From contig OY755241.1 of assembly GCA_963576725.1 (NCBI GenBank), positions 75,305,001 through 75,369,000 of the forward strand: DNA of 64,000 bases, read 5' to 3'. The first letter of the stretch is position 1; each line of letters begins with the position of its first letter. The stretch comes from Azorinus chamasolen (Eukaryota > Mollusca > Bivalvia > Cardiida > Solecurtidae). Positions 53,756-63,884 of the stretch are shown here, one piece after another. A program made the translations under genes and the position numbers. The notes beneath the pieces were generated by a model that was not told the DNA's origin, did no database searches, and saw only the letters and a list, made by a program, of their open reading frames with translations.

Positions 53756-55229
53756 TGGAGAAAATGAAGAAAAAGAAAGACTGCTATTAAAGCGGTTTTG
53801 TCCCCTGAATGAAAATACATGCAAGTGTGATATATGTGACATCATAGTGACGTGGCGTGCAGTGACGTCATTGACTTTTACAACATAAACAAACAGTTGA
53901 AACTTGATTTAATCCTTTTATATGGACAAATAGTTGAGATAAAGGTGAGAAAATGTGTTAAATTTGATGTTTAATTATTCCTTTTTCGTCCTTCTCTTTT
54001 CCTTATATTTGCTGAACCAAACTTGCATCCCAGTGGGGTCAGTACACATGCACTATAACTCACGAAATACAGCGTCCACATGGAAAATATTTTGCTAGTA
54101 GGAAGTGACTATATTTCTTGATGTTGCATGATAAAAACAAAGTAATGTTTGATCAGGACCATGCACTGATCTTTCCTACCAATTTTCAACAAAAATATTT
54201 TCTACCAAGTTTCAACAAAAATAGACTGATGGGATAAGCTCTCACGATTATATCATGTGTAGGCCTCATAGTGGCATGTCATAAAAAAGTAGGAGAAAAG
54301 TAGGAACTTAAACCATAAAAAAGTAGGAGTAAAGTAGGAAAAAATAGGAATTTAATCGATAAAGTGGGAACTTCGAAACAAAAAGCTGTACCTTAAATCC
54401 TGTGATAGGTTTCAGTTTACCCCACCCTTAGATCACTGGGTGCTGAATTGGAAGGCAATTTGCTACTGCAGTAATTTGAGGGCACACAGGAGTCACATAA
54501 AGCAGGGGGAAGACAGCCCTTTGTCACCATCAGAGCACTGTACAATCAAAGAATATAAATAAAATAAACATAATATATACATAAATAAACTATTTCATAT
54601 ACCATAATCATATGTTATTCCAGGGCTCTTCCCAGGAAAGGTATGACAGTTTGAGTCGTAGGGGGTGGGTGCGGGAGGTGTTTCCCCTCCTGCCAAGTGC
54701 TGCGGTGAAAATTTTGAAAAAAATGAGGTTATCATGGTGAATATTTTGCATTTTAATTCAAAGGCAATTTAGAAACTGTTGTCTTCAATCCCGCTCTAGA
54801 ATGTACTTGCCTGTGAAAGAGATCTACATTGTCTCTAAAATTCCTAAGTAAAGAAAAAAATTCCTCATGGTAAAAGAACCATTAACTCTTACCATAGAGT
54901 ATAGGCTTGTTGACCAGATGATTCATAATCGTTAATGCATAATCAATAAATCTAATGGTACCTAACTATCATTGAATCACAATCATAAATGACAGCGAAT
55001 GACAAATAAATTTCAGGTGTTTTTTCTTTCTTTCTTTTTTTTTTGCTCCAGTTCAAGTGAAAAAGTAGGAATACATGTAGTAGGTTTTTTTTGGAAAAGT
55101 AGGAAAACGTAGGAGCACTTTAAAAAGGTAGGAAAAAGTAGGAAAAGTAGGAGTTGCTATGATCCCTGCATGTGAGCAAAAAATTGAAACATATCAAAAT
55201 TCTGAACACATGCACATCTGTGGTATATT
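53756..55229. other. Unassigned spacer with purine-rich AGTAGGAAAA runs
   Basis: 54285-54350 and 55060-55152 repeat AAAAGTAGGAAAAAGTAGG-like words. The stretch 53830-53900 holds two GTGACGTCA-like sites. No coding sequence is recognised. Confidence 0.4.
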
Positions 55230-55383
55230 TTGATAATGTGACTGGGTGGGGTGCCTTTGTCATGTACCCAAGGCAGGGGTATTTCAGTGAGGCAGCACTA
55301 TAACTTGTCTCATGCGGGTGCCGTCTGCAAATAACTGAAATACTGTTGGTCTGACGTTAAACCCAACTCACTCACTCACTCAA
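55230..55383 (+). mobile_element. SINE-like 3' end with (ACTC)n tail
   Basis: GTGGGGTGCCTTTGTCATG to GGTCTGACGTTAAACCCAAC followed by ACTCACTCACTCACTC. A GACGTTAAAC-CCAA segment ahead of a 4-bp tandem tail is a common 3' end of mollusc SINEs. The tRNA-like head was not identified. Confidence 0.5.
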
Positions 55384-55618
55384 ATTGAAGGAAGTGTTCG
55401 CGACACCAACTTCCCATGCTTCATGCCAAAAAATACTCCAAGATTTGGAAACCAGGCTTTATGGTTCTTATGTAGGGGCCTTAACCTATAAAGTTTCATG
55501 TTGATATCCCTTATACTTTTCGAGTTATGGTCAATGTTAAGATTTCGGATGACGACAACAACGACGCCGCGGACGCCGGAGTTACATCAATTAGCTCGTA
55601 CAGATGAGCTAAAACAAA
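55384..55618 (+). mobile_element. HINE-E-like fragment
   Basis: GTGTTCGCGACACC hairpin, ATGGTTCTTATGTAGGGGCC, AACCTATAAAGTTTCATGTT, GACGACAACAACGACGCCGC and an AGCTCGTACAGATGAGCT terminal hairpin; resembles 14618-14898 and 22326-22619. Confidence 0.6.
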
Positions 55619-55636
55619 AACTATCACTGAAGGTGA

Positions 55637-55911
55637 TTAACCCTTTCCCTGTTCTATGCTTTCCCTGTTCTATACTTTCCCTGTTCTATGCTTATTCCAA
55701 ATTTCAATACCTACTGAATATTCATTAACAAAATAGTTTAACATTAACAAAAACATTTTGTAGATATTTAGAAAGCAAAGGCACAGATCTATCAAATTCT
55801 ATTAGCAAACAGAGCAGATCCTGATCAGACGGCTCCTCTTGGAGCCGTCTGATCTGGGTCTACTCTGTTTGCAAATGCGTGAAAACATGTTTATATGAGG
55901 GAAAGGGTTAA
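55637..55911. mobile_element. MITE family B with triplicated terminal segment
   Basis: TTAA at 55637-55640 and 55908-55911. The end TTTCCCTGTTCTATGC occurs three times in a row (55643-55693) where other copies have one. Core GCTCCTCTTGGAGC (55832-55845). It abuts the HINE-K head. Confidence 0.85.
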
Positions 55912-58900
55912 TACCCCCACAAATGTGACTGTCACATGAAAAAGCTTTGCACGATTTGAAGGGGCATAACTCTGTAAGGAACAAGAGATGTTTGTAAAAC
56001 ATGTATACCCCCCAGACCCCCTGACCTTTGATCTAGTGACCTCAACTATAGAGGTCATCTAGTGGTCATGACTAATCAACACGGTAACTTTGAAGATCCT
56101 AAGCCAAACCACTGATCATTTATTGATCTAAAAACATTTCACAAGTTAAAGTCATGGATTGGTGACCTTGACCTTTGACCTAGTGACCTGAACAACTATA
56201 GGGGTCATCTAATGGTCACGACCAACCACCACAGCAAGTTTGAAGAATCCGAACCAAACCATTGAGCAGTTATTAATCTGAAACCATTTCATCAGTTAAA
56301 GTCATGGTGACCGTGACCTTTGACCTAGTGACCTAAAAAACAATAGGGGTCATCTAGTTGCCATGACCAACCACCACAGCAAGTTTGAAGATCCTAAGCC
56401 AAACCCTTGAGCAGTTATCGATTGGAAACCATTTCACCAGTTAAGGTCATGGTGACCTTGACCTTTGACCTAGTGACCTCAAAAACAATACAGGCCATCT
56501 AGTGGTCATGGCCAACCACCACAGCAAGATCCTAAGCCAAACCCTTGCGCAGTTATTGATTGGAAACCGTTTTGCCAATTAAGGTCATGTAGACCTTGAC
56601 CTTTGACCTAATGAACTCAAAAACAATAGGGGTCATCTAGTGGTCATGACCAACCTCCACAGCAAGTTTGAAGATCCTGAGCCAAACCCTTGCGCAGTTA
56701 TTGATCAGAAACCATTTCATCAGTTAAGGTCATAGTGACCTTGACCTTTGACCTAGTGACCTCAAAAACAATAGGGGTCATCTAGACCAACCTCCACAGC
56801 TAGTTTGAAGATCCTAAGCCAAACCCTTGAGCAGTTATTGATCAAAAACCATTTTACCAGTTAAGGTCATGGTGACCTTGACCTTTGACCTAGTGACCTA
56901 AAAACAATAGGGGTCATTTAGTTGTCATGACCAACCACCTAAGCAAGTTTGAAGATCCTAAGCCAAACCCTTCAGCAGTTATTGATCGGAAACAATTTAA
57001 CCAGTTATGGTCATGGTGACCTTGACCTTTGACCCAGTGACCTAAAAAACAATAGGGGTCATCTAGTGGTCATGACAAACTACCACAGCAAGTTTGAAGA
57101 TCCCAAGCTAAACCCTTCAGCAGTTATTGATGGGAAACCATTTAACAAGTTAAGGTCATGGTGACCTTGACCTTTGAACTAGTGACCTCAAAAACAATAA
57201 GGGTCATCTAGTGGTCATGACCAACCACCACAGCAAGTTTGAAGATCCTAAGCCAAACCCTTGCGCAGTTATTGATCAGAAACCATTTCACCGGTTAAGG
57301 TCATGGTGACCTTGACCTTTGACCTAGTGACCTCAAAAACAATAGGGGTCATCTAGACCAACCTCCACAGCTAGTTTGAAGATCCTAAGCCAAACCCTTA
57401 AGCAGTTATTGATCAAAAACCATTTTACCAGTTAAGGTCATGGTGACCTTGACCTTTGACCTAGTGACCTAAAAAACAATAGGGGTCATTTAGTTGTCAT
57501 GACCAACCACCTAAGCAAGTTTGAAGATCCTAAGCCAAACCCTTCAGCAGTTATTGATCGGAAACAATTTAACCAGTTATGGTCATGGTGACCTTGACCT
57601 TTGACCCAGTGACCTCAAAAACAATAGGGGTCATCTAGTGGTCATGACAAACTACCACAGCAAGTTTGAAGATCCCAAGCTAAACCCTTCAGCAGTTATT
57701 GATCGGACACCATTTAACAAGTTAAGGTCATGGTGACCTTGACCTTTGACCTAGTGACCTCAAAAACAATAGGGGTCATCTAGTGGTCATGACCAACCAC
57801 CACAGCAAGTTTGAAGATCCTAAGCCAAACCCTTCAGCAGTTATTGATCGGAAACTATTTCACCAGTTAAGGTCATTGTGACCTTGACCTTTGACCTAGT
57901 GACCTAAAAAACAATAGGGGTCATCTAGTTGTCATGACCAACCATCACAGCAAGTTTGAAGATCCTACGACAAGTCGTTTATTAGTTATCATTCGGAAAC
58001 CATCGATCTACCGACCGACCTACCGACCGACCGACCGACCGACAGACCGACCGACCGACATGTGCAAAGCAATATACCCCCATTTTTTCAAAAGGGGGGT
58101 ATAAAAATATGAACTGGAAAACTATAATTGGATATGCATGTCCTCTTTATGATAAAGCATCATGTTAAGTTTCATTGGATTCCATTCAGGTGTTACTGAG
58201 AAACTGTGCGGAAACAAAAGTCAACAGACCAACACAAAAATTTTAAACAAAGGGACATTACTCTGTAATGAAATTACAGAGCTAATAATTGGATGCACAT
58301 GTCATATTTTTGATAAAGCATCATGTAACGTTTCATTGAATTCTAGTTGGCAGTTACTGAGAAACTGCACGGAAACAAACCAACACAAAAAAAATAAACA
58401 AAGGGGCATAACTCTGTAAAAATATCACTGAGCCAGAAAATAATAATTGAATGCACAGCTCCTCTTTATGATAAAACATCATGTCAAGTTTCATTGAATT
58501 CTAGTCAGCGGTTACTGAGAAACTGCACGGAAACAAAAGTCAACAGACCAACAAAAATTTTTAAACAATGGGGCATAACTCTGTTAAGAAATCACTGAGC
58601 TAGAAAATAATAATTGGATGCACATGTCCTCTTTTTTGATAAAGCTTCAAGTAAAGTTTCATTGAATTCTAGTAAGCAGTTACTGAGAAACCACGTGGAA
58701 ACAAAAGTCAAACACAAAACATTAAACAAAGGGGCATAACTCTGTAGGGAAATCACTGAGCAGGAAAATAATACTTGGATGCACATCTCCTTTTTATGAT
58801 AAAGCATCATGTCAAGTTTCAATGAATTCTAGTCAGCGGTTACTGAGAAACCGCGTGGAAACAAAAGTCAACAGACCGACCAACCGATCGCCCGACATTT

Positions 58901-58963
58901 TGACTCCTATATAACCACCCCCCCCCCCCCCCCCCCCCCAATTTTTTTGTGGGGGTATAAAAA
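55912..58963 (+). mobile_element. HINE-K element, split by a nested HINE-J
   Basis: Head TACCCCCACAAATGTGAC and the first unit start GGGGCATAACTCTGTAAGGA (to 55979), then the HINE-J insertion, then five ~153-bp K units (58107-58860) with CATCATGT.AAGTTTCATTGA and TTACTGAGAAACTGC, and a tail with a 22-base C run (58918-58939) and TTTGTGGGGGTATAA. The head TACCCCCACAAA is the inverse of the tail. Confidence 0.85.
55980..58106 (+). mobile_element. HINE-J second copy, about thirteen core units
   Basis: Same head, ~146-bp units, (GACC)n and tail as 34180-35880. It lies inside HINE-K between TCTGTAAGGA and ATATGAACTGGA. A two-unit block (56740-57020) is nearly repeated at 57310-57590, indicating a segmental duplication of several units. 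Confidence 0.9.
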
Positions 58964-58991
58964 CTCAAGTTCAAGGGGAGATCATTCATAC

Positions 58992-59237
58992 CTTCACAAA
59001 ACCAAGAGATCCCTTTAAAGCTGTGATTATTAAAGGTTTTCAAGTCCTCGGAGTCACCTACATCCCTTGGTAATGCGAATGTCAACGCACAAGTTGAGGC
59101 AAATGGTAGCCTTTTAGTTCCCTCTTCATTTGTGAAGATCTCTATCGTTATCTTTGTGGGGAATCCACAAGGAGGTATTTTGTCTGCTCCTTTAATAAAG
59201 GTCAAAAGCTCCTCAAAAGAGACGTTTACCTCTTTAT
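58992..59237 (-). CDS. HECT-like gene, C-terminal exon (catalytic Cys)
   Basis: Acceptor TTTTTCAG before 59237; phase 1 joins the previous exon. KEVNVSFEELLTFIKGADKI, PPCGFPTKITIEIFTNEEGT, KRLPFASTCALTFALPRDVG and FNNHSFKGISWFCEG; a possible donor GTATGA follows, otherwise the frame ends soon after. It matches the HECT C-lobe, with LPFASTC as the active-site loop. Confidence 0.78.
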
Positions 59238-59653
59238 CTGAAAAAAAAGGTAAATTTTCTTAAAACACTGCTCAATATGAAGTCCTTCAACGCTGGAAAC
59301 ACATTTTAAGACCATAGCAAACAATTTGGATCCAGATCAGCTGATGAGTTATTTAGCAGCTGATCTGGATCAAAGTTATTTGTATTTATGATGAGGTTAT
59401 TTTGAAAAAAGTTGCAGATAAATGTTGATTTGAAAAATCAGCTTACAAAATTTAGCCTTGAATGGGTTGATATGCTCAATGGGAGCCGACAGAGGCAGCA
59501 TATTCCCCCTCAAAAAGGAACTTCCTGTTGGAGCAGTCAACAAAGATAAAAAGTTCTACTTCTATCAGTATGCATTCTGAAATTATTGTGTGGACACATG
59601 TACTTGGCCTTTATAGATTCTGGTCCAAAATCGATTGGGTTCTCCATAGCTTC
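59238..59653. other. Intron sequence with a decayed MITE palindrome
   Basis: GATCCAGATCAGCTGATGAG and CAGCTGATCTGGATC (59329-59373) form a short palindrome reminiscent of family B arms. Confidence 0.4.
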
Positions 59654-59898
59654 TAAACCCTTTCCCTGTTCTGTATTTAGGCCATATTTCAATACCTACT
59701 GAATATTCATTAACAAAATAGAAAGAAATATGGTAGGTGGAATATTGTAGACATTTTAGAAAGTAAAGGAACATATCTATCAAATTCTTTTAGCAAACAA
59801 AGCAGACCCTGATCAGACAGCCCTCTAGGAGCCGTCTGATCTGGGTCTACTCTGTTTGCAAATGTGCAAAAACACGTTTATATGAGGGAAAGGGTTAA
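59654..59898. mobile_element. MITE family B, complete copy in a HECT gene intron
   Basis: Left end TAAACCCTTTCCCTGTTCTG, right end GAGGGAAAGGG with TTAA at 59895-59898. The core has lost a base (GCCCTCTAGGAGC). Confidence 0.85.
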
Positions 59899-59954
59899 GC
59901 AACTTGCAAATCCTGGTGTTATGCTTTGTGAAGTTGTCATCTGGACAAGGAGAC

Positions 59955-61103
59955 AACAAGAGTGCCAGTGGGCACAATATACGCCCGTCGAGGTCTAGTT
60001 CAACATAAACTGGGGTTAACATATTTGCTAAATTCAAATTCAAAGTCCAATTTGGCGACCAAGTTTCAAAGTTGTAAATAGGCATACTTTAACAAAAAAC
60101 CTTAACCAAAAATTCTAAATTAAAAAGTGCCATAATTGTGTCTAAATGCTTGACAGAGTTACATTGTATTTACCCTTGCCTACAGATGAAGCTTCTGATG
60201 GTGAACAAATGTTTCAAGTTTAAAGCTTTATCCGAAAGGGTTATGTAAATAAGTGGACTTTTTCCAAAACCTTAACCAAAAATTCCAAGCTAAGAAGCGT
60301 CATAATTATGTCAAAATGTTGAACAGAGTTATGTACTCTAGCCTACAGGTGAAGCTTGTGATGGTGAACAAGTGTTTCAAGTTTAAAAGCTTTATCTCAA
60401 AGGGTTATGTAAATAAATGGACTTTAACAAAGCCTTAACCAAAAATTCGAAGTTAATAGGGGCATAATTCGGTCAAAATGCTTGACAGAGTTGCATGGAC
60501 TTTTACCAAAACCTTAACCAGAAATTCCAAGCTAAGAAGCGTCATAATTATGTCAAAATGTTGAACAGAGTTATGTACTCTTGCTTACAGGTGAAGGTTG
60601 TGACAGTGAACAAGTGTTCCAAGTTTCAAAGCTTTATCACAAAGTGTTATGTAAATAAGTGGACTTGTTCCACATAAATTGAGGTTAACATTTTTGCTTA
60701 ACGCAAATGCTAAACGCAAATTCTAAGTCCAATTAAGCGACCTTGACCTTAGATAAACGAGCCGGGACTTGGCAGGCTACTGTAGCATGTCTAGATAAAC
60801 ATTGTGGTTACATTTGGGAAGGATCCACCAAGCGGAACTTGAGTTAGAGATGTTGCAAACAGACAGACTGGTTAACATTTTTGCTTAAACGCAAATTCTA
60901 AGTTCAATTGTGTGATCTTGACCTTGGATAAACACACCGGGACTTGGCAGGCTACTGTAGCATGTCTAGATAAACATTGTGTTAAAAATTGAGAAGGATC
61001 CACCGAGCGGAACTTGAGTTAGAGATGTTACAGACGGACAGACGGACGGGCAGACAGAGCCATTCCATAATATGTCCCGTTTTTTCAAACGGGCGTATAA
61101 AAA
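59955..61103 (+). mobile_element. HINE-O element
   Basis: Head AACAAGAGTGCCAGTGGGCA and ATATACGCCCGTCGAGG; about five units with ACCTTAACCAAAAATTCCAA, GCATAATTATGTCAAAATG and GTGATGGTGAACAAGTGTTT; GACGGACAGACGGACGGGCA; tail TCCCGTTTTTTCAAACGGGC ending GTATAAAAAG. Confidence 0.8.
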
Positions 61104-61434
61104 GGTTGCCAGCGGTGGGAAAGGGGGTGGGGGTATATTTGAAACAAATCTATCTGTAGCAGCAGAGACCAGACCTTCACCTTTGATGGATCTGGTCAAA
61201 AATCTTTAGGGTTCTTCCAAACTGAATAGGTAACTTCAAACTAAAAATAACTTCCTGCCGTCATGCATTCTGAAAGTAATTGTCTGGTCAACACAGAGAC
61301 AGACTGACTGACATCTCCACCCCTACCCTCTCAGCTTTTAAATGTTTCACTCTGCGACACTCTGCAATCCAAATATGTATCCACATACTAGGTTTTATAA
61401 TCCTAGATGATCTAGTATAGGAGTTAGCTCCCGA
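61104..61434. other. Intron sequence, unassigned
   Basis: A segment with CACTCTGC..CACTCTGCAA and ATATGTATCCACATAC (61345-61395) recurs near 62155-62190. Otherwise nothing is recognised. Confidence 0.35.
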
Positions 61435-61791
61435 CAAGGTTTTTCAGTAACCAAGGTCAGAGGTCAAGGTCAAGATGTGTCTTGCACATCTACTACTTCT
61501 GATTAACATTTATGCCAAGTATCAAGTGAATCAGGTTTAAACGGAGGAATTTGTCGTACAAGATTTTGCAGACAGTCAATCAGGCCAACGGCAAATTCCA
61601 AGGCCAGAGGTCAAGGTCATAGAGACCTGCATCGTGCACATATACTACTCCTGATTAACATTTATGCCAAGTATCAAGTGTATCAGGTTGAAACTGAAGT
61701 AGGAGTTCGGTGAACAAGATTTTGCAGACAGACTAACCGACAGGCTAATTCAAGTATACACCCCTCAGACTTTATTTGTGGGGGTATAATT
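61435..61791 (+). mobile_element. HINE-H short copy
   Basis: Two units with CACATCTACTACTTCTGATT and ATGCCAAGTATCAAGTG, GATTTTGCAGACAG and tail CCGACAGGCTAATTCAAGTA, CAGACTTTATTTGTGGGGG. Same family as 29525-31207. Confidence 0.75.
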
Positions 61792-61826
61792 AAAGGCATT
61801 AAAATGATTATCTATGGAGTAAAGGG

Positions 61827-62076
61827 ATAACCCTTTCCCTCATGTAAACGTGTTTTCACACATTTGCAAACAGAGTAGACCCAGATCAGACGGCTCCTAG
61901 AGGAGCCGTCTGATCAGGGTCTACTCTGTTTGCTAATAGAATTTCAAAGATCTGTGTCTTTACTTTCTCAAATGGCTACAATGTTCCACCTTCCATATTT
62001 CATTTTAAATATTTTGTCCATGAATATTCAGTAGGTATTGAAATTCGTAATAAACATAGAACAGGGAAAGGGCTAA
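61827..62076. mobile_element. MITE family B, complete and well conserved
   Basis: Ends CCCTTTCCCTCATGTAAACG and ACATAGAACAGGGAAAGGG with degenerate ATAA/CTAA flanks. Perfect central palindrome with core GCTCCTAGAGGAGC (61893-61906). Confidence 0.88.
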
Positions 62077-62094
62077 AGTGGTATGCAGCACTCT

Positions 62095-62375
62095 GCTATC
62101 CTACTCCAGACAAGGTTTTTCAAATAAGGTCAAGGTGACCTGAAAATGGTTCGCAACACTCGTAAATCCTAATATGTATCCACACATGCGGTTCTTTACG
62201 GCTAGTGATTTTATATCTATTGTAAATCTTTCATTGTCTGGATAGATAATCATGTGGTTCGTTCGGATTAGTGATTTCATCCATGTGCAGCGCTTTTGAC
62301 CGCACATATTCTGTGTGAAAAGAGCGCTATATAAATGTGGTATAATAATAATAATAATAATAATATTTGGTAATC
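62095..62375 (+). mobile_element. SINE-like element with AGCGCT hairpin and (ATA)n tail
   Basis: CAGCGCTTTTGACCGCACAT and AAAAGAGCGCTATATAAATG form a hairpin ahead of an (ATA)n run (62342-62369). This 3' end (GCGCTATATAAAT plus short-repeat tail) is shared by several invertebrate SINEs. The head is not resolved. Confidence 0.55.
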
Positions 62376-62544
62376 CTACATGATATACTACTTTAGGAGA
62401 TACACCCCAGACACGGACAGACACCCAGACACGGACAGACACCCCAGACACGGACAGACAGACAAAGTGATTCCTATATAGTAAAGATGGACAAACAACA
62501 ACAAGCACATGCTGGTGACTTGCCTATTTTGAAACCTTAAATAC

Positions 62545-62783
62545 TTTCTATGTCCTGGAGGAAGACCTCCCTTGAGTAGATTGTCTCATCTTCCAGATGC
62601 CTCTTATTACTGCCTATTTCGCTCACTTCATTGCAGAACAGGTCCAGAAATGTGGCTTTTGTAAAAGGCCTTGGTTTGGAGGAGAGTAAAGAAAGGCAGA
62701 TCTGTGGGTTGGCCCTCATGACAGTCCACACGACACAGACCATATCCAAGCCGGAAGTGAACTGATTGATTTCAGCAGATACC
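62545..62783 (-). CDS. HECT-like gene, penultimate exon
   Basis: Acceptor CATTTACAG before 62783, donor GTATTT after 62545. VSAEINQFTSGLDMVCVVWT, VMRANPQICLSLLSSKPRPF, TKATFLDLFCNEVSEIGSNK and RHLEDETIYSREVFLQDIE. Open throughout; phases 2 (in) and 1 (out) match both neighbours. Confidence 0.78.
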
Positions 62784-63197
62784 CTGTAAATGGAGGAGTT
62801 GATTCATCAATGTGATTTAAAGTAAACATATCCATGCAGAAGAAGTGTTAATATATAACGTGTGCTTGACACTACATGCAATCCAAAGACCCTTACACAC
62901 TGTGTCATACAAAGATTGGGGTAGCAGTTATGATGTAAACACTGTGTATGCATGCTTTCTTTATTTGCCTGCTGATGACATGTATGTAAATCTGGTTCTG
63001 CAGTACAAATTGGGTGATACATTTTAATTAACCCTATAAATGCCGCTATGTCATCGGTTTCCAAATTTTTCCCTGCTTGAATTTCTAATTGTTAAACTTC
63101 TAAGAAAAATAGACATAAATTGCAAACACTTTAGATCCTTATCTGATGCCATGTTCCACTGTTTGCAAATTTTAGTCAAGGTATTGCTCAGCACTAA
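62784..63197. other. Intron sequence
   Basis: No repeat or gene recognised; short overlapping open frames on both strands lack support. Confidence 0.35.
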
Positions 63198-63419
63198 ACA
63201 AGAGTGTTCGAAGGAACACACGTGTCAACTGCTCGCAACTGACACAAAAGCTGTTAATATGCTGGAGTGCGAAAATCAGAACAAAGGGGAATAACTCAAA
63301 AAGTATTGCGTGCAGAGTGATGGACCTTAGTTACATCAATGGTCCTCAATGAGAGGAACACAGACGACGGGAAAGTGATCCCTAAGTGACACATTGCCTC
63401 TCGACAGGTGACACAAAAA
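63198..63419 (+). mobile_element. Short HINE-like element
   Basis: Head AACAAGAGTGTTCGAAGGAA, CACACGTGTCAACTGC; one core unit with GGGGAATAACTCAAAAAGTA; tail AGACGACGGGAAAGTGAT and a CTCGACAGGTGACAC end. Weak inverted pairing between head ACACGTGTC and tail GGTGACAC. Confidence 0.5.
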
Positions 63420-63658
63420 TTCAAGTTTATTGGACAAATTCAATCACATTGTTTAGATGCAAGCCATGGATGCTTAAACCAAGTTCCAGCAGAACTATGT
63501 TCAAATTGCACACAAATATCTTATCTGGGTCGTAACTATTAAATGCAAAACTCTTATTCATATTAAAAGAACATGTTAGAGCTTGTATCAAGCCAGAAGG
63601 GTTATGTGATATTTATGTGTTTATTTTATCTCAATGAGGATGAAATACAACCAACATA

Positions 63659-63860
63659 GAGTAAAACCTCTTTATAATGGCCACTAAATTGTGTTAATTA
63701 TTTGAAATGTAGGGCAGATGGGCTTCAAGCAAGATGAAAGAAAAACAGAACACTCCTAAATGAGCGTTCTGTTTTACTTTCACCTTGCTTTAAGCAACCA
63801 CCTGCCTTAAACACAAAATATTGATTTAGTGGCTGTTATAGAGAGGTTTTAAGTTTACTG
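63659..63860. mobile_element. Pogo-like MITE, second copy of the 784-959 type
   Basis: GAGTAAAACCTCTTTATAAT to AGGTTTTAAGTTTACTG with TA at 63657-63658 and 63861-63862. Central palindrome GAACACTCCTAAATGAGCGTTC-like (about 63747-63769), a degenerate variant of the GCTCCT core. It lies 24 bp from the HECT exon donor. Confidence 0.75.
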
Positions 63861-63884
63861 TATTCAAAGTAAGTCTATCCATAC

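Noticed and set aside
62101..62508. 135-codon minus-strand open frame
   Set aside because: It crosses a SINE-like hairpin, an (ATA)n tract and GACAGACA-rich repeat; not a gene.
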